The notes below the pieces were generated by a model. That model searched no databases. It was not told the origin of the DNA and saw only the letters and a list, made by a program, of their open reading frames with translations. Position numbers and translations under genes: made by a program. Below are positions 17,045-24,949 of a stretch of 64,000 bases of DNA, piece by piece. Position 1 is the first letter of the stretch. Each line of letters starts with the position of its first letter. The DNA lies in NCBI GenBank assembly GCA_047639315.1, contig JBLINQ010000002.1, positions 1 to 64,000 of the forward strand, read 5' to 3'. Source of the DNA: S139-23 sp047639315 (GTDB lineage: Bacteria; Planctomycetota; GCA-002687715; DRQF01).

Positions 17045-17941
17045 ATGTTGATGTCTCACGGCAAATTGGCACCGAGTCTTGTGTTGCTGCTTTTGGTCTC
17101 GTCGTTGATGCCTCTCGTAGGCTGCGATGGTGGTCCGAAACGGCGTGGACCCCAGAACTACACTGAGTATCGTGCCATAAACGATCCTCGCTATCGTGGC
17201 GCCAAGGGTGGCGCTGTTGAAGATACTGGCGATGGTGATTTCGGCCCGACTTCCGGCGAAGTCTCAGTAACCTCCAGTGACGCGATCCGGACGGGAACAG
17301 TTCCGAATTCCGGCACCGTCAAAGGGATGGTTAAGTACACCGGCAAGGCCTCGAAGCCGAAGAAGATCAACAACTCGAAAACCGGGTACTGTGTCGAGGC
17401 TGCCACGCTCTACAGAGAAGACCTCTTGGTCTCGAATAGCGGTGGTTTGCAAAACGTCGTCGTCTATATCTCCAAGGGATTTCAAAGGTTCGAATTCGAG
17501 CCTTCTGCCAGCCCTTTCCAGATCAATCAGCAAGCATGTCGCTACGTGCCGCACATTGTCGCAGCCATGGCTGGGCAAGAGCTAGCGATCCAGAACAGTG
17601 ACAAGACACCACACAACTATCATTTCTCTGGCCTCGCTAATCCTGGTATTAATAAGACCCAAGCGGTTCCTACGACCAATACGGAGGTCTTGGAGAACCC
17701 TGAAGTTGGGGCCAGCTTCGCTTGCGATATCCATCCTTGGATGCAGGCGCCGGTTTACATCTTCAAGCATCCTTACTTCACTGTTTCGAGTGAAGACGGA
17801 AGCTTCGAGATCAAGAACCTGCCCGCTGGCACGTATCAAATTAGCTTTGCCCATGAGCGCAATGACATGAAGACGGTCGTGCAAACGGTCACCATTGAGC
17901 CTGGCAAGGAAGTGGCCATCAACGCGGAGATCAGTCGCTGA
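17045..17941 (+). CDS. Cupredoxin-like lipoprotein
   Basis: 298 residues. The signal peptide ends in the lipobox LVGC (Cys about residue 27). A disordered Gly/Asp-rich linker precedes a domain with the features of a mononuclear copper protein: a first histidine segment PHNYHFSG near residue 190 and the loop CDIHPWM near residue 228, giving Cys, His and Met ligands spaced as in plastocyanin-like sites. The C-terminal 60 residues (GSFEIKNLPAGTYQISFAHE) resemble a carboxypeptidase-regulatory beta sandwich. It begins the coxB-coxA-ctaB run, so it may carry electrons to the oxidase or handle copper for it. An ATG two codons downstream is an equally good start. Confidence 0.78.
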   Translation: MLMSHGKLAPSLVLLLLVSSLMPLVGCDGGPKRRGPQNYTEYRAINDPRYRGAKGGAVEDTGDGDFGPTSGEVSVTSSDAIRTGTVPNSGTVKGMVKYTGKASKPKKINNSKTGYCVEAATLYREDLLVSNSGGLQNVVVYISKGFQRFEFEPSASPFQINQQACRYVPHIVAAMAGQELAIQNSDKTPHNYHFSGLANPGINKTQAVPTTNTEVLENPEVGASFACDIHPWMQAPVYIFKHPYFTVSSEDGSFEIKNLPAGTYQISFAHERNDMKTVVQTVTIEPGKEVAINAEISR

Positions 17942-18015
17942 TGACGACCTCAACGAAAAAACGCGGCCTGCGCGCCGCCTTGATTTCACTCGGTGCCCTG
18001 AAGGAGAATCATCCT

Positions 18016-18843
18016 ATGAATTGGCGCAGCTTACGGGCGAAAGTCATCGCACCCATATTTGCTGTCCTTTGCCTTGCTGCCCCAGCAATGAGTCAGAGGG
18101 GCTGGTTGCTTCCTGAAGCGATTTCCGAAACTGCTCAGAAGACTGATGACCTCTTTTGGTTGATCTTCTGGTTGGTTGGCATCGTGTTCGTTGGCACCGA
18201 AGGCTTGTTGATTTATTTCATCATCAAGTATCGCGCCAAGGAAGGTGGGAAAGCCCACTACATCCACGGCAACTACAAGGCCGAATTGATCTGGACCGCA
18301 ACCCCAGCGATCATCCTGCTCCTCTTGGCCGTCCTTCAGTTCCAAACATGGGCTGAAATCAAAGATCCAGCGACTTTCCCAACTCAAGAAGACGACAACG
18401 CCGTTCAGGTGCATGTCTTGGCTCAGCAGTTTGCATGGAATTTCCGCTATCAGGGTCCAGACGAAGAATGGGGTACTGACGACGATTTCACCATCGAAAA
18501 TGTCCTCATGGTTCCAAAGGATCGTCCGGTCATATTGCAGATGCGTTCGATCGACGTGATCCATTCTCTTTACTTGCCAGAGCTTCGTTTCAAGCAGGAT
18601 TTGGTTCCTGGTTTGACGATGACTGGCTGGTTCGAAGCCAACAAAGCAGGCGAGTACGAAATCGCTTGCGCCGAACTTTGCGGTGCTTCCCACTACACCA
18701 TGAGAGCTCTGATGACGATTCATGAGCCTGACGAGTGGGACGCCAAGGTAGCCGAACTATCGAAAGCACAAGGCGGAATCGACTATGAGTCGTCCGTGCA
18801 AAACTTTCGTTATTGGCGTCCAGAAGAGTTCGAACAGAAGTAG
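18016..18843 (+). CDS. coxB: Cytochrome c oxidase subunit II
   Basis: 275 residues. A signal peptide (cleavage near AMSQ) is followed by two membrane helices (LFWLIFWLVGIVFVGTEGLL and an aromatic-rich helix ending QTWAEI) and a C-terminal cupredoxin domain. The CuA ligands are complete: a His in DVIHSLYLPEL, then CAELCGASHYTM with two Cys, Glu, His and Met. It takes electrons from cytochrome c. There is no fused cytochrome c domain, unlike typical caa3 oxidases. An ATG at 17941 overlaps the preceding stop, but the ATG at 18016 begins the signal peptide and has GGAG nine bases upstream, so I prefer it. Confidence 0.93.
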   Translation: MNWRSLRAKVIAPIFAVLCLAAPAMSQRGWLLPEAISETAQKTDDLFWLIFWLVGIVFVGTEGLLIYFIIKYRAKEGGKAHYIHGNYKAELIWTATPAIILLLLAVLQFQTWAEIKDPATFPTQEDDNAVQVHVLAQQFAWNFRYQGPDEEWGTDDDFTIENVLMVPKDRPVILQMRSIDVIHSLYLPELRFKQDLVPGLTMTGWFEANKAGEYEIACAELCGASHYTMRALMTIHEPDEWDAKVAELSKAQGGIDYESSVQNFRYWRPEEFEQK

Positions 18844-18891
18844 TGTTCAAGCTGCCCGCCTATGGGGCAGGCAAAGGTCTGAGGAATTAGT

Positions 18892-20706
18892 ATGAACGCA
18901 TCAGCAGCATCAGCTGACCACGATGATCACGGAGATCATGGCCACCACGAAGAGAGCTTCATTCAGAAGTACTTCTTTACGGTTGACCATAAGATGATCG
19001 CAAAGCAGTTCCTGTTTTCAGGAATGTTGCTCTTTGCCTTGGGTGGTTTACTTGCCATCGCCGTCCGTTGGCAATTGGCTTGGCCATTCTCGGACATTCC
19101 GATATTTGGTCAATTCTCGCCAGAGAACTATTACGCCGCAGTCACCATGCATGCGTCGGTGATGATCTTCTTGGTCATTATCCCGTTGATGGTTGGCTTC
19201 TTCGGTAACTGGTGCATACCACTGATGCTTGGCGCACCGGACATGGTGTTCCCAAGACTGAACATGTGGAGCTTCTGGATGTTCGTGCCTGGCGCGATCT
19301 TCATGCTCGCTGGGTTCTTTGTCGAGGGTGGACCGAACGGGGCAGGTTGGACTTCGTATCCACCACTCTCCGCGATTCAAGAAGGCAATGGCGTGACGTT
19401 CTGGGCCTTGGGCGTCTTGTTCACCGGTTTCTCCGGTGTCATGGGTGCGGTCAACTACATCACCACAGTGTTGAAGTTCCGCGCACCTGGAATGACTCTC
19501 TTCCGTATGCCTTTGGTGGTTTGGTCGATCTTCATTACATCGATCTTGACTCTCTTGGCGACACCAGTCTTGGCATCGACCTTGATCATGGTGTTCCTCG
19601 ACCGCGTTGCCGGAACAAGTTTCTTCTGCCCTGATGGATTGGTTGCTGGTAAGCAAATCTACTCTGGACCAGACGGTGTCGGCCAAGTGGTCAAAGCCGG
19701 TGGTGGACAAGTCCTCTTGTTCCAGCATCTCTTCTGGTTCTATAGCCATCCTGCAGTTTACATCATGGTTCTGCCGGGCATGGGCATTGTCTCTGACATC
19801 CTCTCAACATTCGCTCGCAAACCAGTTTTCGGCTACAAGCCAATGGTCTACTCCATGAGTGGTATCACCGGGATGGGCTTCTTCGTCTGGGGACACCATA
19901 TGTTCCAATCAGGCATGAATCCTTACCTTGGCCTGACCTTCATGGTCTCGACGATGTTCATTGCGTTGCCAAGTGCGATTAAGGTATTCAACTGGCTTGG
20001 CACCATCTGGCGTGGTCAGCTTCACTTTGAAGTGCCAATGCTCTTCGCGCTGTCGTTCGTTGGTATGTTCATCATCGGTGGACTCTCAGGTATCTTCATG
20101 GCGGCAACGCCAGTCGATATCCATCTTCACGACACCTACTTCATCGTTGCTCATATTCACTATGTGGTGTTCGCTTCGACTGTCATGTCGATCTTCGCGG
20201 CGGTTTACTACTGGTTCCCGAAGATGTTTGGCCGGATGATGAACAAGACCTTGGGACAGATTCATTTCTGGCTGACCCTCTTGTTCTTGAACGGCACATT
20301 CATGCTGATGCATTATGTGGGTACTCAAGGTCACCCTCGTCGTATCGCCGTGGGTGCTTGGGACGAGGCCACGAACACGGGTTACAAGTACCTGGAAGAC
20401 TTCCACTGGGCGAACCAGTTCATGACCATTTCGGCCATCTGCTTGGGCTTCGCTCAGATTCCGTTCTTCTTTAACCTCTTTGTCAGCGTCTATAAGGGCG
20501 ACAAAGCTCCCGACAATCCGTGGCGTGCAAACTCCCTGGAGTGGGCTGCCCCAACGCCTCCTCCTCATGGAAACTTTAGTAGTCCAATCCAAGTTTACCG
20601 GGGTCCTTACGAGTACAGCCATCCTGACATGAAAGAGGATTACACTCCTCAGCATATTGAGGACGGCGTACCTGTGCCCGGTACAACGACGGTCGCTTCG
20701 AACTAA
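18892..20706 (+). CDS. coxA: Cytochrome c oxidase subunit I, A2-type
   Basis: 604 residues, twelve membrane helices. A His/Asp-rich N-terminus (DHDDHGDHGHHEE) precedes the first helix. The low-spin heme ligand is in AVTMHASVMIF, the CuB/tyrosine segment reads YSHPAVYIMVLPGMG, two further CuB histidines are in VWGHHMFQSGM, and the heme a/a3 histidines in HDTYFIVAHIHYVVF. YSHPAVY with Ala in place of the helix VI Glu marks the A2 subclass of heme-copper oxidases, whose proton route uses the Tyr-Ser pair. It reduces oxygen to water while pumping protons. GAGGAA lies five bases before the ATG. Lies between coxB and ctaB. Confidence 0.95.
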   Translation: MNASAASADHDDHGDHGHHEESFIQKYFFTVDHKMIAKQFLFSGMLLFALGGLLAIAVRWQLAWPFSDIPIFGQFSPENYYAAVTMHASVMIFLVIIPLMVGFFGNWCIPLMLGAPDMVFPRLNMWSFWMFVPGAIFMLAGFFVEGGPNGAGWTSYPPLSAIQEGNGVTFWALGVLFTGFSGVMGAVNYITTVLKFRAPGMTLFRMPLVVWSIFITSILTLLATPVLASTLIMVFLDRVAGTSFFCPDGLVAGKQIYSGPDGVGQVVKAGGGQVLLFQHLFWFYSHPAVYIMVLPGMGIVSDILSTFARKPVFGYKPMVYSMSGITGMGFFVWGHHMFQSGMNPYLGLTFMVSTMFIALPSAIKVFNWLGTIWRGQLHFEVPMLFALSFVGMFIIGGLSGIFMAATPVDIHLHDTYFIVAHIHYVVFASTVMSIFAAVYYWFPKMFGRMMNKTLGQIHFWLTLLFLNGTFMLMHYVGTQGHPRRIAVGAWDEATNTGYKYLEDFHWANQFMTISAICLGFAQIPFFFNLFVSVYKGDKAPDNPWRANSLEWAAPTPPPHGNFSSPIQVYRGPYEYSHPDMKEDYTPQHIEDGVPVPGTTTVASN

Positions 20707-20738
20707 ACGTCGAGAAGGTAGATAACGGTAATTCAGTC

Positions 20739-21599
20739 ATGTGGTCTCAAGTCTCACAATATCTCGCAATGACCAAGCCGCGAGCCATGCTCGTCGTCCT
20801 CATGACGACAGCTGCTGGCTACTTCTTGGCCCAAACGGGAGAGACAGAGTGGTGGACCCTGACGAGTTTGTTGATCGGCGCAGGCCTCTCCGGTGGTGGT
20901 TCAATTGTTCTGAACCAGTTTTTGGAACGTGACCATGATCGGTTGATGGTCAGGACGCAGAACCGACCACTGCCTTCCGGTGCCGTGATGCCTTTGAATG
21001 CCCTCATCTATGGCATTCTGTTGAGCTTCATCGGAACTGCGTGGCTGGCCATTGGCGTCAATGCAATCACCGCCATCTTAGGTGGCCTCTGTGTTCTGTC
21101 TTACGTTCTTATCTACACACCGATGAAGCGGACGACCCACTGGAACACCGCGGTTGGCGCGATTCCAGGTGCCATCCCACCCATGATGGGGTGGACGGCC
21201 GTAACAGGATCTATTGATTTGGAGGCATGGGTTCTCTTCGGAGTCCTCTTCCTCTGGCAATATCCCCATTTCTTGGCGTTGGGTTGGATGTATCGCAAGG
21301 ACTATGCTGACGCTGGTTATCGTATGCTTTCCCGCATTGACCTTTCAGGCGAGCGGACGGCAAGACAGGTTCTGCTCAATACAAGTTTGCTGACAGTCTT
21401 TACGCTCTTGCCAGCAAGTATGGGATGGGCAGGCGTCGTGTATGCGATGGGTGCGCCAATTTTGGGTCTTGGTCTGTTGGCTTTAGGCGTTGCCTTTTAT
21501 CGCCAACGAAGCGACCTGATGGCCAGACTGCTCTTGCGCGGCACCATTGTGCACATAACGTTACTGATGGTTCTTTTGGTTATGGATAGGACGTCATGA
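20739..21599 (+). CDS. ctaB: Protoheme IX farnesyltransferase (heme O synthase)
   Basis: 286 residues, a UbiA-family membrane prenyltransferase. It attaches farnesyl to heme b to give heme O, the precursor of heme A for the oxidase. The first Asp-rich motif is NQFLERDHDRLMVRTQNRPL (about residues 66-85) and the second is in WMYRKDYADAGYRML (about 186-200); YTPMKRTTHWNTAVGAIPGAIPP is another hallmark. About eight to nine membrane helices. It follows coxA by 32 bases, and its TGA overlaps the ATG of the small gene with in-frame TGA codons, so that gene is translationally coupled. Confidence 0.94.
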   Translation: MWSQVSQYLAMTKPRAMLVVLMTTAAGYFLAQTGETEWWTLTSLLIGAGLSGGGSIVLNQFLERDHDRLMVRTQNRPLPSGAVMPLNALIYGILLSFIGTAWLAIGVNAITAILGGLCVLSYVLIYTPMKRTTHWNTAVGAIPGAIPPMMGWTAVTGSIDLEAWVLFGVLFLWQYPHFLALGWMYRKDYADAGYRMLSRIDLSGERTARQVLLNTSLLTVFTLLPASMGWAGVVYAMGAPILGLGLLALGVAFYRQRSDLMARLLLRGTIVHITLLMVLLVMDRTS

Positions 21600-21838
21600 T
21601 GCGACATCTATCACTGATCTTCTTGGTCATGGCACTCTTGGCCGTCGAGGCATTCGCCTGACCAAGCTGAAAGCAGGCCGTTAATTCCGCCGTGGTCACG
21701 CCGGATTCATCAGAGTGGTTTACGTCCATCGTCTTGATGGTGTCTCTCCCCGTCCTCATGGTCGGCGGAACAATCACGACTTTGGTTGTGATGACGAAGA
21801 ACGCCCAAGCCAAGCAGGAAGAAGACGAGTCGATCTAA
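21596..21838 (+). CDS. Candidate selenoprotein, small membrane protein with UxxU motif
   Basis: 80 codons from the ATG at 21596 (a second ATG follows directly) to TAA at 21836. The frame contains TGA at 21659-21661 (residue 22) and 21668-21670 (residue 25). Residues 1-21 form a signal peptide ending AFA; the next four codons are TGA-CCA-AGC-TGA, i.e. U-P-S-U, the exact spacing of a CPxC redox or metal site. After KQAVNSAVVTP comes one membrane helix (about residues 41-64) and a charged tail. Its ATG overlaps the ctaB stop. Small planctomycete proteins with CPxCK at this place beside cox genes are what I would expect as cysteine homologues; that is recollection, not checked. Reading both TGA codons as selenocysteine explains the open frame, the residue positions and the hairpin at 21687. 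The alternative is a pseudogene or sequencing error. Confidence 0.6.
21687..21704 (+). promoter_or_regulatory. Candidate bacterial SECIS hairpin
   Basis: CCGCCGTGGTCACGCCGG folds into a stem of three pairs, one C-C mismatch and three more pairs, closed by the loop GGUC. The loop begins 23 bases after the second TGA and 32 after the first. Bacterial SECIS elements known from Escherichia coli fdhF lie just after the UGA, with G at the first loop positions and a GGUCU-type loop, roughly 16-37 bases away; both UGA codons meet this. The stem is short, so the fold alone is weak evidence; the coincidence with the two TGA codons makes it notable. Confidence 0.5.
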
Positions 21839-21857
21839 GACGAGTCTCGCGTAAAAA

Positions 21858-21901
21858 AAATGGCGGCTTCATACCAGGCACTCGGGAGGAAGCCGCCATT
21901 T
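21858..21901. terminator. Bidirectional terminator between cox operon and small LGY protein gene
   Basis: AAATGGCGGCTTC pairs perfectly with GAAGCCGCCATTT (13 pairs, 18-base loop). The plus-strand side is preceded by eight A residues, which give a T-run for the minus strand. It separates the convergent cox operon and the 67-residue protein gene. Confidence 0.85.
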
Positions 21902-21925
21902 CAACATCTACGGCGAAGAATTGGA

Positions 21926-22129
21926 TTACTTGCTGTAACCCAAGTTCTTCAAGACCTGCAACACCTCGCTCCAGCTAGGGAATAATTGGCCCGTCTCACT
22001 CTTGAACGTCTCGATGGCTTGGATGAATTCTAGTTCTTCATCCGCAACCGGAGTCGCGTAGTGTGAAACTTTACGGCCTGAGCTGGGTGTCGTCATTGCG
22101 ATCTCCGTGTCACGGTCGGGAATCGCCAT
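21926..22129 (-). CDS. Small conserved-looking protein ending in LGYSK
   Basis: 67 residues, soluble. The C-terminal 40 residues read like a small compact domain: ELEFIQAIETFKSETG, LFPSWSEVLQVLKNLGY. I recall many planctomycete genomes encoding very similar short proteins of unknown function (pattern F.AI..YK...G..FPTW.EVL.VL..LGY), so I consider it a real gene. GGAGAG lies just before the ATG at 22129. It follows mtnA on the minus strand after 131 bases and ends at a terminator. Function unknown; DNA or protein binding is only a guess from the size and helical content. Confidence 0.72.
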   Translation of the reverse strand: MAIPDRDTEIAMTTPSSGRKVSHYATPVADEELEFIQAIETFKSETGQLFPSWSEVLQVLKNLGYSK

Positions 22130-22260
22130 CGTCTCTCTCCACTGGACTGCCTCAGGGGAACCAGGGCAGTGTGGTCAAAAAAGTCTCTCAATACCTTTAT
22201 CGTTCAGAATGATCTATATCTTAAAAGAATGCCCTGTGGATCTATATTCAGGGTGAGAGC

Positions 22261-23310
22261 CTAAGAATTGAGGACGCGACGCACTTCCTCGGTGGTAACC
22301 GGAGTGATGATCCCCTTTTCGGTCACAATGCCCGTGATCAGGGCGGCAGGAGTGACATCGAAAGCCGGTGACCAAGTTTTCATACCTTCCGGGGTACAAC
22401 GTTGATTGTTGATGATTGTGATCTCGGCAGGGTCTCGTTCTTCGATGGGGATCTCGTCACCGCCGGCGAGGCTGAGATCGAAGGTGGACTTCGGGGCGAC
22501 GACATAGAAGGGGACGTTGTGAGCTTTGGCTAAGACTGCCAAGCCATAGGTTCCAATCTTGTTGGCGGCATCGCCGTTGGCTGCGATCCGGTCGGAGCCA
22601 ACAAACACACGGCTGATACCTTGGGTCTTCATGGCGTGTGCGGCCATGTTGTCGCAAATCAATGTGGCATCAATGTCGGCTTCTTTGAGCTCCCATGCCG
22701 TCAGCCGCGCACCTTGGAGCAACGGACGTGTTTCGTCCACGAACACCCGGAACGCTCGGCCGGCCTCATGAGCGTGAAACATGACACTCAATGCGGTCCC
22801 GGAACCAGCTGTTGCGAGAGCGCCAGCATTGCAATGGGTGATGAGGACGTCTTGGTCCTTGACCAATTCTGCTCCAATGCGCCCCAGCTCGTCACAGATC
22901 AACTGGTCTTCCAATTGAATCTGGCACGCTTCCTTGAAGATGGCCTCAACTTGCGCGGGCGGGGAAAGCTCAGCATTCTCGGTATGCAGGTTAGAAAGAC
23001 GATCTAAGGCCCAGAAGAGATTCACGGCGGTCGGTCTCGATGAGGCTAAGTAGTCACAGGTCTCTTCCAGGTGTTGGTCCAGACTTGCCTCACCGTCTTC
23101 TTGCCATTTTTGCAAACCAAGAACGACGCCATAAGCGGCAGCGACTCCAATGGCGGGTGCTCCACGGATGGCAAGCCGCTTGATTGCGTCCCACATGGTT
23201 TCCTTGTCGCGAATCTCGATGTATCGCAACTCTCCGGGTAAGAGTGTCTGATCAATCAGAGTGGCATGTCCGTTGGCATCACCGTGCCAGATGATCGTAG
23301 GATTTCGCAT
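22261..23310 (-). CDS. mtnA: S-methyl-5-thioribose-1-phosphate isomerase
   Basis: 349 residues, the usual length. It converts methylthioribose 1-phosphate to methylthioribulose 1-phosphate in methionine salvage. Motifs: RDKETMWDAIKRLAIRGAPA near residue 33, the catalytic-cysteine region VLITHCNAGALATAGSGTAL near residue 155, ETRPLLQGARLTAWEL, and the catalytic Asp in LICDNMAAH with RVFVGSDRIAANGDAANKIG after it. All expected active-site residues are present. It starts 11 bases after the purE stop, so it shares the purC-purE transcript. No other methionine-salvage gene is in the window. Confidence 0.95.
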   Translation of the reverse strand: MRNPTIIWHGDANGHATLIDQTLLPGELRYIEIRDKETMWDAIKRLAIRGAPAIGVAAAYGVVLGLQKWQEDGEASLDQHLEETCDYLASSRPTAVNLFWALDRLSNLHTENAELSPPAQVEAIFKEACQIQLEDQLICDELGRIGAELVKDQDVLITHCNAGALATAGSGTALSVMFHAHEAGRAFRVFVDETRPLLQGARLTAWELKEADIDATLICDNMAAHAMKTQGISRVFVGSDRIAANGDAANKIGTYGLAVLAKAHNVPFYVVAPKSTFDLSLAGGDEIPIEERDPAEITIINNQRCTPEGMKTWSPAFDVTPAALITGIVTEKGIITPVTTEEVRRVLNS

Positions 23311-23321
23311 AGGGGGAGTTT

Positions 23322-23831
23322 CTATTCTCTGCGGAGCAGTTTTTGAACGCGTCGATCCATGGCAGCAACTTTGTCGGAAAGCTCATCACGATAGGCGTAG
23401 AGGCGATCTTTCAGTTCTCTGTCATGCAATGCCAAGATTTGGATAGCCTCGAAGGCAGCATTCTTAGCGCCATGCTTGCCAATGCCCATGCACGCGACTG
23501 GTATTCCACCTGGCATTTGGACCATCGAGTGGAGCGCATCTAAACCTTTGAAGGCGGGCGTTTCCATTGGCACACCGATGACCGGGAGGATCGTGTAAGA
23601 CGCGACAGCACCGGCCAAGTGAGCCGACATGCCAGCAGCGCATATCATCACTTGAATGCCCTTGCCCTCAGCCTCCCTGGCGATGCGCTCGACAACATGG
23701 GGAGCCCGGTGGGAGGAGGCCACGGTCACCTGGTTAGGCACGCCGAACTCCTCAAGTACTTCCACACAAGGTTTCATGGCATCAAAGTCAGACTCGCTGC
23801 CTATCAGGATCATGACGAGTGGGTCACTCAT
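23322..23831 (-). CDS. purE: 5-(carboxyamino)imidazole ribonucleotide mutase (class I PurE)
   Basis: 169 residues. It moves the carboxyl group in N5-CAIR to give CAIR in purine synthesis. The nucleotide-binding motif GSESDFDAM (family GSDSDxxxM), SSHRAPH and CAAGMSAHLAGAVAS are present, as is the late segment MPGGIPVACMGIGKHGAKNAA. ATG at 23831 with GAGAG upstream is better than an upstream alternative five codons earlier. It lies between purC (22-base gap) and mtnA. PurK is not in this window, although class I PurE normally needs it to make N5-CAIR. Confidence 0.95.
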   Translation of the reverse strand: MSDPLVMILIGSESDFDAMKPCVEVLEEFGVPNQVTVASSHRAPHVVERIAREAEGKGIQVMICAAGMSAHLAGAVASYTILPVIGVPMETPAFKGLDALHSMVQMPGGIPVACMGIGKHGAKNAAFEAIQILALHDRELKDRLYAYRDELSDKVAAMDRRVQKLLRRE

Positions 23832-23853
23832 GGTTGATTCTCTCAATTGCTGG

Positions 23854-24765
23854 TTAGACGCTTAGCGGCTTGCCGGTGAGCAACTCATAGATCTCTAAAT
23901 AGCGGCCAGCGGCAACTTCAAGGATCTCCTCGGGCACAGCAGGTGGCGCTGAGGTCTTGTCCCAGCCACTGGTTTCGAGCCAGTCGCGAACGACCTGCTT
24001 GTCGAAACTGGGTGGATCCTCGCCTTTTGGCGTGGCGTTCTTCTCGTCTGTCTTCCAAAACCGCGATGAATCGGGGGTGAAGGCCTCGTCGATCAGAGTC
24101 AGCGCTCCATCAACCAAGCCCCACTCGAGCTTGGTGTCGCAAAGGGTGATGCCACAGGAAGCGGCGTGCTCAGAGCATGCTGCAAAGGCATCCAGCGTGC
24201 GTTGTTTCATTGGTGTGGCCCATTTTTCGCCCACGGCCTTGGCGAATCCATCCCAATCAACGTTTTCGTCATGGAGACCGACTTGCGCTTTGGTTGATGG
24301 AGTGAAAATCGCTGGGCTAATCGGATCGCCTTTGGCCATGCCTGTGGGCAGATCGATCCCGCAAACTTGGCCGGTTCGTTGGTAGTCCTTCCAACCAGAT
24401 CCGACGAGGTAGCCTCGAACAATGCATTCAGCGTCAAAGGGAGTGGCTTTTAGGCAGAGCATGCTCCGGCCCCGCAGGACGTCGGCATGCTTCTTGACTG
24501 CCTCAGGCATTTCATCCACATCTGCAGTGACCAGGTGATTCGGCGTGACATCCTTGAGCAAGTTGAACCAGAAGAGGGAGATCTGAGTGAGCACGGCTCC
24601 TTTATTGGGAACCGGCGACTGTAAAATGTGGTCAAAGGCAGAAATGCGATCCGTCGCGACGATCAGGAGATGTTCCCCTGTGTCGTAGATGTCGCGCACT
24701 TTGCCCCGAACCTTGAGTTCTAGACCTTTCAGATCTGTTTGCTGAACTGTGGGAATTGCCATCAT
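23854..24765 (-). CDS. purC: Phosphoribosylaminoimidazole-succinocarboxamide synthase
   Basis: 303 residues, the long (about 300-residue) PurC type rather than the 240-residue bacterial type. It joins CAIR and aspartate with ATP. Motifs: GKVRDIYDTGEHLLIVATDRISAFD near residue 20, the segment SPVPNKGAVL, ECIVRGYLVGSGWKDY near residue 113 and the late LIDEAFTPDSSRFW. GAGGGGA precedes two adjacent ATG codons at 24765 and 24762; either may be the start. First gene of purC-purE-mtnA. A tandem 22-base repeat lies about 95-140 bases upstream. Confidence 0.95.
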   Translation of the reverse strand: MMAIPTVQQTDLKGLELKVRGKVRDIYDTGEHLLIVATDRISAFDHILQSPVPNKGAVLTQISLFWFNLLKDVTPNHLVTADVDEMPEAVKKHADVLRGRSMLCLKATPFDAECIVRGYLVGSGWKDYQRTGQVCGIDLPTGMAKGDPISPAIFTPSTKAQVGLHDENVDWDGFAKAVGEKWATPMKQRTLDAFAACSEHAASCGITLCDTKLEWGLVDGALTLIDEAFTPDSSRFWKTDEKNATPKGEDPPSFDKQVVRDWLETSGWDKTSAPPAVPEEILEVAAGRYLEIYELLTGKPLSV

Positions 24766-24858
24766 CGTCCCCTCGCGTTGGTCGTTTGCCAATGGGAGCA
24801 GGCACGGAATCCTTGATTGAATTCCTGCTGCTCACATGTGCAAATTTATACCTAACGT

Positions 24859-24902
24859 CCCGGGTAGGCAATTAGATGTGCCCGGAATGGCAATTAGATT
24901 GA
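24859..24902. repeat. Tandem 22-base repeat upstream of purC
   Basis: Two adjacent 22-base units (24859-24880 and 24881-24902) share CCCGG followed three bases later by GGCAATTAGAT; 16 of 22 positions are identical. The period equals two turns of the DNA helix, so a protein bound to both would sit on one face. It lies between the PilZ gene stop (24950) and purC start, where the purC promoter must be. Confidence 0.6.
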
Positions 24903-24949
24903 TGGGATTTAGGACAATTGTACGCCATCAAGAATTGATGGGTTCCGTA

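Noticed and set aside
19048..19749. Minus-strand frame (233 codons) opposite coxA
   Set aside because: Composition (many His, Glu, Asp, Arg) is what complementing a membrane protein gives; coxA is certain.
21596..21838. Reading the small frame after ctaB as a plain pseudogene
   Set aside because: The only disruptions are two TGA codons spaced as CxxC; there is no frameshift or other stop, and the helix and ending are intact. I keep it as a candidate selenoprotein but cannot exclude error.
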